A stretch of 64,000 nt of DNA from Mytilisepta virgata. Its lineage: Eukaryota > Mollusca > Bivalvia > Mytilida > Mytilidae. Below, in pieces: positions 1 to 11,025 of this stretch. Both the position numbers and the translations under genes were made by a program. Positions within the stretch are counted from its first letter, which is position 1, and every line of letters starts with the position of its first letter. The notes under the pieces were generated by a model. The model searched no databases. It was not told the origin of the DNA and saw nothing but the letters and a program-made list of their open reading frames with translations. The DNA is taken from the NCBI GenBank assembly GCA_028015205.1, contig CM051516.1, forward strand, positions 37,028,230 to 37,092,229. The letters are read 5' to 3'.

Positions 1-1
1 A

Positions 2-139
2 ATAAAAATCTACAAAGAGGGAAAGGAGAATCCCTAAATATTAATTCTCATTAAAAAAAGTTGTATGCAAAGTGTGCAGTTCATTCTAATTTTTGAAAGG
101 TACACTATTTTATATGGTATGAAATAAAAGAAAAAATAA
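2..139. repeat. Direct repeat, copy A (about 140 bp)
   Basis: This AT-rich block is repeated almost unchanged at 737-873, an offset of about 735 bp. Both copies contain AAAATCTACAAAGAGGGAAA and end in GAAATAAAAGAAAAAATAA. They differ by a few substitutions and a variable A run. Nothing coding is seen in it. It could be a local duplication or two copies of a dispersed repeat; the window edge truncates the left context. Confidence 0.75.
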
Positions 140-736
140 TTTGGTTTATTAACATGTATTTCTTCCTTACAACACACCTGTTACTCAAACTGAAGGTGTT
201 AATTGTTAGCTTACGATTAAAGCGTGATTTCAGAGTAGATTGTGTTACCGGTAATTATATAAATCTACATGTAGTATGGAATAGATGCTGAAGGTCTTTA
301 GTGGATTTTAGAACTTTAAATATTAAAACATTGCCTACCCTTCAAAACTATAATTTCGAAATTATAAATTAATACACAATACTTTGTCAACACTAGTTTT
401 TCCTTAATTGCGTAATTCTTCAATGCATTGTATTAATATAAAAAAAAAACATTGTGATTTTTTAATACAGATAATTATTACAAAAAACTCAATATCCTTT
501 GGATTAAAATGTTCTATACACGTGTACATTTAATTATTCACATGTTAATCAACAAGTTGTTGTTTCAAACGTAATATATAGGAGATTCGCTTGAATTGTT
601 GTAAGGTAATGGACAGATTGGTTTTTGACACCTGTGTTTATTATACATTTACCAGACCAAGGTTTTTGTTATAGATGTGTATACCTACCTTTATCTGCCA
701 GACGATTGAAACATACAGATTAGAGAAAAATATAAC
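140..736. other. AT-rich spacer, nothing recognised
   Basis: This spacer lies between the two direct-repeat copies. I see no coding pattern, splice-framed ORF or structured repeat on either strand. Confidence 0.4.
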
Positions 737-873
737 ATAAAAATCTACAAAGAGGGAAAGGAGAATCTCTAAACATTAATTCTCATTAAAAAAAAAACAT
801 GCAAAGAGTGCAGTTCATTCTAATATTTTAAAGGTACACTATTTTATATCGTATGAAATAAAAGAAAAAATAA
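737..873. repeat. Direct repeat, copy B
   Basis: Second copy of the block at 2-139, in the same orientation. It is followed immediately by the GC-rich hairpin at 887-979, which copy A does not have. Confidence 0.75.
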
Positions 874-886
874 GGCTAAGAACATC

Positions 887-979
887 GTCGAAAACCCACG
901 GCCGGTCCCGCTTACGCTTTCCTTCCACTTTCGGGAAGTGGAAACAAAGCGTAAGCGCGACCGGCCGTAGGTTTCCGAC
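887..979. repeat. GC-rich imperfect hairpin
   Basis: The arms share ACGGCCGGTC and CGCTTACGCTTT on the left with AAAGCGTAAGCG and GACCGGCCGT on the right. They are separated by a short loop that itself contains a small inverted repeat (TTCCACTT/AAGTGGAA). The composition is much more GC-rich than the surroundings. It may be a small foldback or MITE remnant; no target duplication could be assigned. Confidence 0.65.
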
Positions 980-1857
980 AATGGGTTAAGGAGAGAGCAC
1001 AAGGATTAGTAATAGAACAAATGTATTATTTTTTATTTTAATACTTCAGTAACATCATTGAAATACAACCAAGTATAAATAATTATTCAACTTTTGAAAA
1101 CTAAAACTTATTTTATCTTCTAACGATCTTATGCGGTTTGTTGCTCCATTTATAAAATAGTCCTAAGCAAAAACAAAAATTTTCGTCTGCCGCAATATTT
1201 GATAAATCTACATGTATCTTAATTTGTTTTCTATTTAAGAAGTACACAGTACAAAATAAATATTATACGCACACAAGTTATTTTTCCAAATCGTATTGAT
1301 TGAAGATTTTATCGTACTGTCATATACTTTCCCGCCAGTTTTTGCACGAGAATTGTGTGGTCTTGTCACAGGTACATAATTTGACACTTGTCAATAATGA
1401 TGTTACAAATAAATCGATATACCACGCCTTCCTTGTAATCCAGTTCATAATACCTTGACCTGTTACTTCAAACAATATACCGCGGTCAAGATTATTGTCA
1501 ATCATTGTCTAGTCTACAGGATGACCCATTTATTTATGCTGACACCGATATTGGACAAATCTGTTATTATGAACATAAAAAACTCCCGACTGCATATAAA
1601 ATTATATAATTATGAAAAGGACTGGAATTAAATTAATAATTCTTGTATTAAAGAACGCATAACGTCAATTTTTAACCCGTTTTATTATATCGATCTGCTG
1701 ACCGTCCACCGTGTTTTTCCACAGTCAAAACGAACTTTCACCTGATAACGGATGCCCATGTTCAACGTGGACAATAATCAGCCAACGTGGATCGGATAGT
1801 TGGTGGGCATCCGTCAAAAAACGTGGGCATTGCGCCATCCTTTATACTTGTTCTGTA
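980..1857. other. AT-rich spacer, nothing recognised
   Basis: No gene or well-defined element is visible. A short stretch around 1740-1840 repeats the words GTGGGCAT and CAACGTGGA several times, perhaps a degraded local repeat. Confidence 0.35.
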
Positions 1858-2794
1858 GTCCAGTCAATCTAGCATAAATTTGACCCTAACCTTAAAGTAA
1901 TTGCAAAAGAAGATTTTTAAGTTTTAATCTTTAGCATTATACCCCAAATATACACAGAAAAAAGTCCAACAAAATCTAACTTGAGGAAGATTAAAAAATC
2001 ACAATTTTAAAATTCCTATGGACAATTGCATTGAAAATGGGAGATAACTCTGCAAAAAGGAAGAAACATCAATAAAAATTGATACAAAATTACAACTTTA
2101 CCGCTTCTATTCGGCAGAATGTATTGATTCTTGATATTTTAGCCATCTTTAGAGTATAACAAACAACTCTAAAGTTTTTTTCATACCTTTTATCAAGCTA
2201 CAACCTAGATTTCGTAATTCATTAGTTGACCATTTATTAAATTTTCAACTTGTCAAGGTAAAGAATCTCAAATTTAATAAAAATAATTAAGCATATATTC
2301 TTCTTTTTGTGGTTTAAAGTTCCTTTAAATAAGGTAGATGCTGATCAAATATAATTTACAGATATAAGCAATTCCAATTTTTCACATTATATTTTCAAAA
2401 TGGTCACAAAGCCACAAATTTGCAATTTCTTTAATGAAAAATGCGCAAAAAAAAAAAAAAAAATACCCATAACATTTCGGTTTTGTACATTTCATGAGCA
2501 GAAGATTATATAATATAGTCAAATACGAACTTATAATCCCATCAAAGTATCATACTTTACATGAATGTTAGGAAATTCAACCAAAAACTGACAAAAAAAG
2601 ACTCATTTTGCGGAGTTATCTCCCCTTTCCAATGTTAATTTCCATAGGAAATTAAAAATGCTGATTTTGAGTTTTCCTCAAGTAAGATTTTATGAGACTT
2701 TTTTCTATGTATATTTGGGGCTTAATGCTATAGATTAGAACTAAAACATTTTCTTTTGCAATTAGTTTGAGGTTAAAACTTAGTCTGACTGGAC
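1858..2794. mobile_element. Inverted-repeat (MITE/foldback) element with TA target site
   Basis: The ends read GTCCAGTC and GACTGGAC and are flanked by TA on both sides (1856-1857 and 2795-2796). Inside the ends, about 190 bp on the left (to about 2060) is the imperfect reverse complement of about 190 bp on the right (from about 2590), with landmarks CCCCAAATATACA/TGTATATTTGGGG and GGAGATAACTC/GAGTTATCTCC. The middle is AT-rich and non-coding. TA duplication plus long imperfect arms fits a non-autonomous Tc1/mariner-like foldback element. The superfamily is inference. Confidence 0.7.
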
Positions 2795-2894
2795 TATGCC
2801 AACAAAGAATTCAGTCATGACACGTCTGCACTGATGTCCACACAACACGGTTTAAATTTTTTTTAAAAGAATTTCAGGAGAGGTTTAAACGAAT

Positions 2895-3600
2895 GAACTA
2901 AAGGCTCTCAAGTGCCTGTATCGCTCACCTGGATTTAGCTTTTCACCTAGAGCAGGACTAAAAATTTAAGTGTTGCAGTCAATTTTGTTGGTTTTTTTAT
3001 AGGGTTCTCTGTTAAACAAAGTTCAGCTGTTGCAGCCATCTTGGTTGACAGTCCAGGTCAATAGACACATTTCTAACAGAAAACCATCTAAGGACCAATA
3101 ATGCTAAGTCTTGTTCCAACTGGATAAGTGGTTTCAGACAGTTCAATAGTGGCAGCCATCTTGGTTGACAATCCAGGTGTTTGGACACAATTCTGAAAGA
3201 GGACAATCTAATGACCAAAATTTAGTTCCAATTGGCTCAGCAGTTTCAGACAAATAAATTTTTGAGTGAATTTCCCATAGGGAAACTAAGTTTGGCTTTG
3301 GTGGCCATCTTGGTTCACAGCCCACGAAATCGGGACACATTTCTAAAAAAGGACCTCCTAAGGACCATTGCTGTAGAGTTGGTCAAGTGGTTTCAGACAA
3401 GATTTTTCAATGATTTTTTCTATAGGGCCTTATGTTAAACTAATTTCATCTGTGGCCGCCATCTTGGTTCACAGTCCAGGTCATCGGACACAATTCACAA
3501 AGAGGACCATCTTATAAGGATTGCTACCAATTCTAGTTCTAATTGGCTTTGTGGTTTCAGAAAAAAAAAGATTTTGGGTCAGGTGAGCAAAAAAAATGGC
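2895..3600. repeat. Dispersed element with about 120-155-bp tandem core
   Basis: The left end carries TATCGCTCACCTG and the right end CAGGTGAGC, so the termini are inverted. Between them the block GCCATCTTGGTT...CAGTCCAGGTC...GGACACA...GGACCATCTAAGGACCA...GTGGTTTCAGACA recurs four times (near 3034, 3153, 3304 and 3459). Related copies lie at 5830-6650, 18266-19515 and, inverted, 59750-60120. The layout matches the short inverted ends plus tandem core seen in bivalve pearl-type non-autonomous elements. The small ORFs here are repeat-derived, not genes. Confidence 0.7.
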
Positions 3601-5343
3601 ATCTTGTGCAGACAAACTGTTTGTTGACACTTTCAGATAGAGCAGATATCAGATATTATTAGTAAAATATGTCCAAACTATACTGTGTGGTCTGTTAAGA
3701 GTAGGTGTAGTTCCAATTCTGAAACTTTTGATCAAGCTCATGTTGTGGAATCTCAGTTTATGAATGTGTGTTGAAATTCAGTGGTTTTCTTAGAAAATTT
3801 TGAAGATGCAAATAAAAGTTTGTTCTCAAAGCTTTACATTGAAACTCAAATTTAACCCATATTTCGAGCCATTCGATGATGATTCGTTGAATGGAGTTGT
3901 AACATGCCATAATTTTTTGGCCCTTTTGATCATTACTAATAATATCATCCAAAATTAGAAATGGCACCCGTGAATGTTTGGTTTTGTGATGTCAGTAGAA
4001 TTATGAAGTAAAAAATGACAGCTCTGAAAACAAAAATATGTATTAACAACTACTGCATGGGTTTGGTAATAAAGCATCTGATATCACATGAATGTAATTA
4101 TACTGCTAAAAATTTTTTTGAATACATTAATTGGTGTAGGTTTGGTCATAATCAACCCCAAAGTTTACAAGACCTTTTCCACAAATTTTATAAGCTTTTC
4201 ACTGACTATAATCAATTCATAATCAAAGGGCATTTATATATTTTAGCTTATTATGTATTTTTTTTTATAACAAAGGTGTGGTATAGTCATTAGTTTTGAT
4301 CTATATAGATGTGAGTAGGCTTCATGTGTGACAATATTTTAGTTGTATGTACATGTAGTTCAGCAGTTGAGATAATAGCTATGTTCAGAGGGAGGGAGGG
4401 TCTTTTCACCAACAGTTGAGGGGGAATAATATGCAAGTGCACAGGCAAATTGAAAATAAAAATGCTTTTCATATAAATAATGAAAACGTAAATTTCTGGA
4501 TTAACTTTTATCATCTATGTTTATAATGACCACAGACGTGATTTTGACAACAGGAAGAAAATCATGCCTGTGACCAAACTTTGGAAAGTAAAAAAATTGA
4601 ACACTGAAATAATATCAGCAAGACAATCAAAAATAAGAATATGCCTGCATGTTGCATATATATTTAGCAACAAACAGTGATTAACGAACTTTCAGCACAA
4701 ACGCATTTATTTCGAATATTTGATTTTGAGAGAAAAAAATCAAAACACAGCATGAAATTAACATGCCCTCTGCTCCACTGTAACTTATAGCCTACTGCTT
4801 GTGCCATACTCATTTGTGGCTTCTGAATTTATTTAGTCAACATCTATGATTTCCTTATACCTTCTATGTGTTTATTTATATTACTGTGGAATTGGGTTTG
4901 CTGAAATTTGTTTAAGTCACTGACAAGTCAAGACTCGGGAGTATTTAATATTTCCGTACGGCACGTTATTTATGAATGACAGTGACCACTACATTAAGTC
5001 ATTTTGTGATTTTGTTTAACTTTTTATAGAATGTTGCATTATGTACCCATATTGCTACTGTTTACACCAGGATGATTCACTGCAAAACAAGTTGCATTAC
5101 TCGTACTTCCCGTATATTTCCAAAATGGCTACGTATCACGTGACCTATAGTTAAAGTCCCATTGGCGCCAAATTCAACATGTTCAAAGACATGCCATCGG
5201 GCGTGCCATAGTGGATCATAGTGATTCTATTTTTTTTTACACATAACCGTGATGACGATACCCTTGCTGTCCAGACAATAATATTTATTTATTTTAATTT
5301 AAACAACAACAATTAATTAGAGGCGTGATCCAATACAAACGCA
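3601..5343. other. Intergenic, nothing recognised
   Basis: This is AT-rich sequence without a convincing exon, RNA gene or element boundary. Short ORFs of 60-92 codons occur on both strands but show no recognisable motif and no splice-framed continuation. Confidence 0.35.
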
Positions 5344-5569
5344 AGTGCAGATAGTAGCAAATGGCCAAAATATGTATTGTGGTGTTCCACAAGGTAGTAT
5401 TCTTGGTTCTTTGCTTTTTCTTTTATAGATAAATGACTTACCATTATATTTATAATACACTATAGTCCTGATTTATATGCAGATGATAATACCATTCACT
5501 GTTCATCTTCTAATTAAATGTGACATCAATACCGAGTTGAATTTTAATATACAAAATGTGCAAGAATAG
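5344..5569 (+). pseudogene. LINE reverse transcriptase relic, catalytic part
   Basis: One frame reads GVPQGSILGSLLFLL, then a stop in place of a residue, then INDLP, and slightly later YADD. These are the motifs of the palm domain of non-LTR reverse transcriptases; YADD carries two catalytic aspartates. In-frame stops and a frameshift show it is dead. The same reading continues after 6804, so a 1.2-kb element has split this relic. It would have copied LINE RNA into DNA. The family (CR1/L2/jockey-like) cannot be fixed from this much. Confidence 0.85.
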
Positions 5570-5577
5570 TGTAATGA

Positions 5578-6803
5578 GGTCCCTCATGGGGGGGTTCAGT
5601 AATCACATAATCACCAATTTTTTGCCAATATAATCACATATTCATTAAATATTTGCTTTGGTAATCAGAAATTGATTTTCTTTAGTAATCAAATAATCAT
5701 AAACTAAAAGCTTGGTAATCATTAAATAACAATTTAAATGTAAAATATTTAATAACAATTGCCTAGGCTTCATATAAATTTTCATCAAAATCCATTGGAG
5801 CATTTAGGAGGAGTTGTGATTACAAGATTAAAAATGAACCAGAGGTTCTGAGCAGCCTGTATCGCTCATCTGATATTTCAATTTGTTCATTGCTAAAGGA
5901 CCTTGAGATTAACATCCAAGCCATGTTTGGTTTCAATCCATTCAATAATTTGCAAGAAGCCGTTGCATGCAATTCCCATAGGGTCTTATGTTAAACTAAA
6001 TCTTCCGCTGACAGCCATCTTGGATGACAGATTGGCAGCAAAGTAACAACATTTAGTCATAACATCATAAGGAATATTCACGCTATGTTTGGTTTCAATC
6101 CAATCAGTGGTTCTCTAAAAGAAAATTTTTGTATGTATTTCCCATAGGGTACGTTTTATGTTCAACTTAGTCCCTCGCTGGCAGCCATCTTAGATGATGG
6201 ATCAGCATCAAAGTAACAAAACTTAGTCAGCACCTCATCAGGAACATTTATGCCATGTTTGGTTTTAATCCATTTAGTGGTTCTCTAGAAGAAGATTTTT
6301 TTACATATTTCCCATAGGGTCCTATGTTAAGTTAAGTTCCCTGCTTTCGGCCATCTTGGATGACGAATCAACAACAAAGTAACAACACTTGGTCAGCACC
6401 ACTTGTTTGTGGGGGCTATAATGAGAAAAAAATCCTTTCCCATATGCTTTCAATGGAAACTATGAACAGCCATTGGTTGAGGGGATGAATTTCAACCAAA
6501 CATGGATGGTATGTAGAGGGCATTTTTGTCATCAATTCTGCAAAGTTTGAAAAAATTTCATAATGAAGTTTCAGAGCAGAAGATTTTTTAAAATTGGCCA
6601 ATAAAAATCAAAGATGGTCTCTGGTGATCCTAGGTAGTTATATTTCATCTTCCAATTTTATTTTATTTTAAACTCGGTAATCAATTCATTTAAATACAGT
6701 CCTAGATAATCAAATAATCATGAAATATTTGGTCTAGGAATCAAATAATCACTTAAAAAAACAGCCAAATAACCACATAATCAAAAAATCCATGAGGAGG
6801 CTC
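5578..6803. mobile_element. Insertion with 8-bp target duplication (hAT-like), inside a LINE relic
   Basis: TGTAATGA occurs immediately before (5570-5577) and after (6804-6811) this segment. Removing the segment and one copy restores the LINE reading frame across the junction (QE*CNENDMM). The ends share an imperfect inverted CCTCATGG, and both subterminal regions carry CACATAATCA-like words. An 8-bp duplication is typical of hAT elements, so I infer a non-autonomous hAT-like element. No transposase is visible, and a dispersed repeat sits inside it (5830-6650). Confidence 0.7.
5830..6650. repeat. Nested dispersed element with tandem core
   Basis: This begins with a CTGTATCGCTCATCTG end and contains three diverged units with CCCATAGGG, GCCATCTTGGATGA and AAGTAACAA...TTAGTCA. 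It belongs to the same broad family as 2895-3600 and lies inside the 5578-6803 insertion, giving three layers of nesting. Confidence 0.6.
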
Positions 6804-7192
6804 TGTAATGAAAATGATATGATGATAAATGTAACAAAATCCAAATCAATGCTTGTATCATCCAGTAAAAGGATTAGAAACAATGCTATCTGTGTGTTCT
6901 TTAATAATACATTGCTGGATAAGATGAAATGCGAAAAATTATTAGATATTACGATTGACAACGGTTAATCTTGGGCTGAACAAATTATAAAACTAGTTTC
7001 AAGTAGTTATTCTTTACGATCAATAAAAAGCAGAAACTTGTTTGTACCTCGTCCAAATACAAATTTTATGAAGAAAAGTGTTTACTACTTAGTATTCTGG
7101 ATTCTTTACCAACAGACCTAAAATTGAATAAAAATATAGAAACCTTCAAAAGAAATTATACAGATTACTTAAAGCTCCGTGAAGCTTTCTAA
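6804..7192 (+). pseudogene. LINE reverse transcriptase relic, C-terminal part
   Basis: Continuation of the relic at 5344-5569. The translation includes NVTKSKSMLVSS, then a segment with LLDITIDNG, a stop, SWAEQI, and finally a degraded DSLPTDLKL...TFKRNYTDYL. These match the order of the thumb/connection region and conserved tail of non-LTR reverse transcriptases (TKT/S-M, LGV-ID-LSW, LP-dl...FK...yL). It ends with a stop at the edge of AT-rich sequence. Confidence 0.75.
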
Positions 7193-8635
7193 ATTTGTTA
7201 ACTTATAGTCACAGTATTGGAAGGCGAGATATTCTATTGTTTCAATGTTTATATTAAAATGCATATAATTTTATTGATTATATATATATATTTATTACAT
7301 TTATATGTATATATATGGTCTACATGGTGTGGATCTTTGTAGAAATTGGACGAATGTTAGATTAATTTAGTATGTGTATTTTATTAATTTATATTTTAAC
7401 TGAGGGCGTCATGGAAGATTAGTATTTTAATGCTAACTGTTCTACCATCTTCAAATAAAGAATTACGTACTTTCTTACCCCCCCCCTTTTCGCCGCGGGG
7501 GGGGGGGGGGGTACTCTGAAAATTTTTCTGTACGTAGACTCGTACTATTTTTTGGGTTCAATTGTCTTAATTTTGCTATTTTTGAGGCTCAGAGATTTCA
7601 GAGTATTTTTTTGGGGGGGGGGGGTGGGAGGCATATCTCTGGGCTATTTTTTTTGGTGGGGTTAGAAAATAATGATATTTCTTGGGGTGCAAAAAATTTT
7701 AGGAACGTGAGATCCCTACCCGAAATTATCCAAGTTATATCGAATTTGTGACTCGAAAATATCCAGGAAAGCTAAAATAACGTACCCAAAATTATCCAAA
7801 AATAATATTTTTAGGCAGTTAGTTGGTTGATCGGCCTTTTATTGTGAAAAGTCAACCTTGTGACCTGAATTCTCCTTAGTGCTTCTTAAAAATCTACCGA
7901 ACCCCAATCCCCCCCCCCCCCCCCCCCCAGTGATAGTGTTGGAGCAGCATCAAAATTTCATGAGGTATTTTTGGGGTTGTAATATTAGCAAAGGTATTTT
8001 TATGAGGTAGATATTTTTCTAAATATTTTTTAGGGGTCACTTCTTAGACAACTATTTTTTTGGTTGTTTTGAAAAAAGATACTAATTTTTGGGGGATACA
8101 TTTTTTCCAGGGACGAGCCTATGTACAGATGATTAAGGGGAGTACCCCATCTGGGGATACTATGAATCAAACGTACACACATGGTATAGAATATTTTGGA
8201 TAAAAGTTGTAAGATGTTAGTTTTTGAAGAGATGGGTGTTCCCTTTCTTGTAAGGCTTCTTTAATAGACCGTATATATGCATAGGTACACGATTATGACC
8301 TGCATCTTCGTCACTGTATTTTTTTTTATTATTACTTTGTATATAGGACAATTAAATAACATGAAATGAAAATATAACTGAGTCGTCTTCAACTTAATCT
8401 TCACAAAATTTACAGAATCGCCACGGTAGTCCCTAGCTCCGAAAAAAGTCAGCGGCGTAGCTATGCCTGGATTGACGAGGAGGCACAAATGTAGGGGCAA
8501 AAGCTCCACTAAAAAACTCTCGTAATTCATTAATGTACATATATAACAAGAAAATGTATCTATATAATTTCTTATAATAATACAATGATTACCAGATATT
8601 TTGATTCAACAGTGACACATTTATAAGGCCAGATC
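7193..8635. other. Low-complexity region with G/C homopolymer runs
   Basis: It holds a C-run/G-run pair near 7480-7512, a G run near 7612-7625 and a C run near 7908-7928. Phrases such as TATTTTTTTGGGG recur between them. A TATA-rich stretch lies at 7280-7315. No exon is seen. The runs look like degraded dispersed-repeat sequence and may also be assembly-sensitive. Confidence 0.5.
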
Positions 8636-8745
8636 ATTGAATTATCAGTCCATGGTCAAAATCATCTCTCGAGCCTGGCGACCTATGGCTGATAATAGGT
8701 GTGATATGAAAAATGCCATATTATAATCTATATATATCAAGTTGT
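8636..8745. repeat. Dispersed repeat copy (GCTGATAATAGGTGTGATAT family)
   Basis: Shares CATGGTCAAAATCATC, CTCGAGCCTGG, GCTGATAATAGGTGTGATAT and GAAAAATGCCAT..TTATAATCTATATATAT with 25010-25125. Both copies end at the TATATATA tail, which suggests a defined 3' boundary. Confidence 0.7.
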
Positions 8746-8814
8746 CCGTTAGTCATGTAGTTTTATTTTTGGTCTTGTTTGTCTCCATAGGGGCAAAACT
8801 TGCAGAATTTGTTA

Positions 8815-8850
8815 TATACTAGTCAAAAAAAAGAAACGTTACATACCTTT
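8815..8850. repeat. Possible solitary Tc1-type end
   Basis: After TA, the text TACTAGTCAAAAAAAAGAAA, continuing CGTTACAT, closely resembles the end of the complete Tc1 element at 12681, which begins TACTCTCTCAAAAAAGAAAC. I found no matching inverted end downstream and no transposase remnant, so it is at most a one-ended relic. Confidence 0.35.
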
Positions 8851-10379
8851 AAATCCAAATTTATCAAAGAATATTGAAAGTGATCAAACAAGGCAATTAT
8901 TCTGCTAAAATTTATCATTCAATGAAAATTATTTGATTGATCTCGATAATCTGATATACCAAGAACAGGTATAAATCTGGATTTTTTTATCAAAAGGCTC
9001 AAATTCAATTTCGAAAATTCATGACCAAAATCATCATCAAAATTGGAAAATCAAAATTTTATGGTCCAGTATTATTGAAACCGAACAATATGGCAATGAG
9101 ACATTATTCGTGCTTCAAAGTTAATGTGAAAATTTCAATTTTTAAAATTTTTTGGTAAAAGAGTGGTTTTTAAAATCTCAAAAAAAAGCGAAAAAAAATC
9201 TTGTTTTTTTAATAAAATCTAAGGTCTTGACGAGAAAACTATGCCCTGTGAACATGAGAAGGATCGGACAATTTTTAAGCTCGCTACGACGTTTTGAAAT
9301 CTTGTGTCCATTGGAAATTATATATATTCACATGAGAAAACTGATTTATACATTGAACTTAACACTCACATCACTGTAGACAGATGAAAAAAAAACTTGC
9401 ATTTTCATTTAGGTCATGACAAGAAGGCCACAATATTATCCTCGGATTTTCATTTAAAATCCAGTTTGGATGTGAAACTAATGTCAAATAACTTCCTTGA
9501 GGCCAAACCAATTTGATGTTTAGTTCTTTGGATTTGGCCGCTCCGTTTTTCGTACTTTGTAAATTTCAAGGAAAACATTTTTTGCCGCTTTATTTTTCAA
9601 AATGCAGAAAATATGCCCAAAATTCTTCCTTTTTCAAGAAATTAAAAAAAGTTTTCGTCTGCTTCTAAAATCTGGTATAAAATGGGGATTTTTTGTCCAT
9701 TTTTGCAATATTTTAGTTAAACAAATTGTGCCGCACGTAAATTTGATATTTGCCTGAAGAAACTAGTCATCAAGAAAAAAAACAATTAAACTCGCACCTA
9801 TATTGGCCATAAAGAAAAAATATAAAAAAAAACAAAAATCAATTTGATGTTGCCTTATCAGGAATTTTAGCTGCGTAAAATTTGTTTATCTTTCAATTCA
9901 CATTGACGACTTTTCAGTATTTCTTTTGGCTCACAATTGATGTTTTTTTTTTTAAAGTTTTTGTGTTAGCAAAATTTTTAAATGCATCTAATTCACAACT
10001 AACCTCCGTCATAGTCTACCATTCAGGTTGCAAACGAGTAATACTCATAATACTTAACCTGTACAAATTTCAATAAGGTAGAAAAATGATGCTTAACAAC
10101 GAATCTAATCCTTTTTAAATATTTTTATTAACCTTATTTCTTCATGCATGCACTCTGGAATTCATTTGAAATGATTACCTGGGAATTACTGGTTATTATC
10201 CTATTGAGGGGGGTTCAGTGCCCTTTTCTACCTGGTTTTTGGAAAATGGAGGAATGTTCCCTGGAGTTTGATAGACAAAATGTATTTATATGGCGATCTA
10301 AATTTTTGTCCCCGCGCTTCAGCGAAGCGTGAGGATTATGTTCGGCGTACGTACCTCAGTAACCACTGGATGTAGAAGG
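8851..10379. other. AT-rich region, nothing recognised
   Basis: No supported gene is seen. Several A-rich and T-rich tracts create lysine- or phenylalanine-rich short ORFs that look fortuitous. Confidence 0.35.
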
Positions 10380-11025
10380 ATGTGTGGAGATTGTTCCAAA
10401 GGTTTCGGAATTTGAATAGCCCCCCCTGGGGGCCGGACTACTAAGGGAGGCTAAGGGTACATTTTCCCTTGGTCTCACAACTCCTCTCGGGTTATTTGGA
10501 ATACGGAACTGAATGTTGGCCCAGGAACTGCCCTGTCAATGTAGATTGTGACAAAGGTTTCGGAATTTGAATAGCGCCCGTGGCGACCGGGCTACACAGG
10601 AAGCCTAATGGTACATTATTCCTTTGTCACGCAACACTTCTCGGGTTATTTGGAATACGGGACGGTAAGTTGGTTCAGTAATTGCCCTGCCAATGTACAT
10701 TGTGCCAAAGGTTTAGGATTTTGAATAGCTCCCCTGGAAGCAGGGGGGGGGTCTAAGGTACATTATTCCTTTGTCGAGCAACTCCTCTCACGTTATTTGG
10801 AATAGGGAACTGAAAGTTGGCTCAGTAATTGCCCTGGCAATGTAGATTGTGCCAAATGTTTTGGAATTTTAATAGCGCCTCTTTGGGCGGGGCTACACAG
10901 GTAGCTTTAGGATACATTATTCCTTTGTCACGCAACTCCTCTCATATTATTTGGAATACGGAACTGAAAGTTGGCTCATTAATTGTACCACTAATGTAGA
11001 TCGTGCTAAAGGTTTTGGAATTGTT
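10380..11025. repeat. Tandem repeat, about 153-bp unit, four copies plus partial
   Basis: The landmark GGAATTTGAATAG recurs near 10407, 10562, 10716 and 10863, with a truncated copy near 11017, a spacing of 147-155 bp. Each unit also has GGGCTACACAGG, GGTACATTATTCCTTTGTC, CGCAACTCCTCTC, TTATTTGGAATACGG and GTTGGCTCAGTAATTGCCCT. Units are 75-90 percent alike by eye. It is probably the tandem core of a dispersed element whose ends I could not define. Confidence 0.8.

Noticed and set aside
7480..7930. G-quadruplex or regulatory element from long G and C runs
   Set aside because: Single uninterrupted homopolymers are common in dispersed repeats here (also 12514, 22963, 55987, 56395) and are assembly-sensitive. 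No spacing pattern supports a designed structure.
8815..9900. Full second Tc1 element
   Set aside because: Only the left-end-like sequence is present. I found no inverted partner or transposase remnant.
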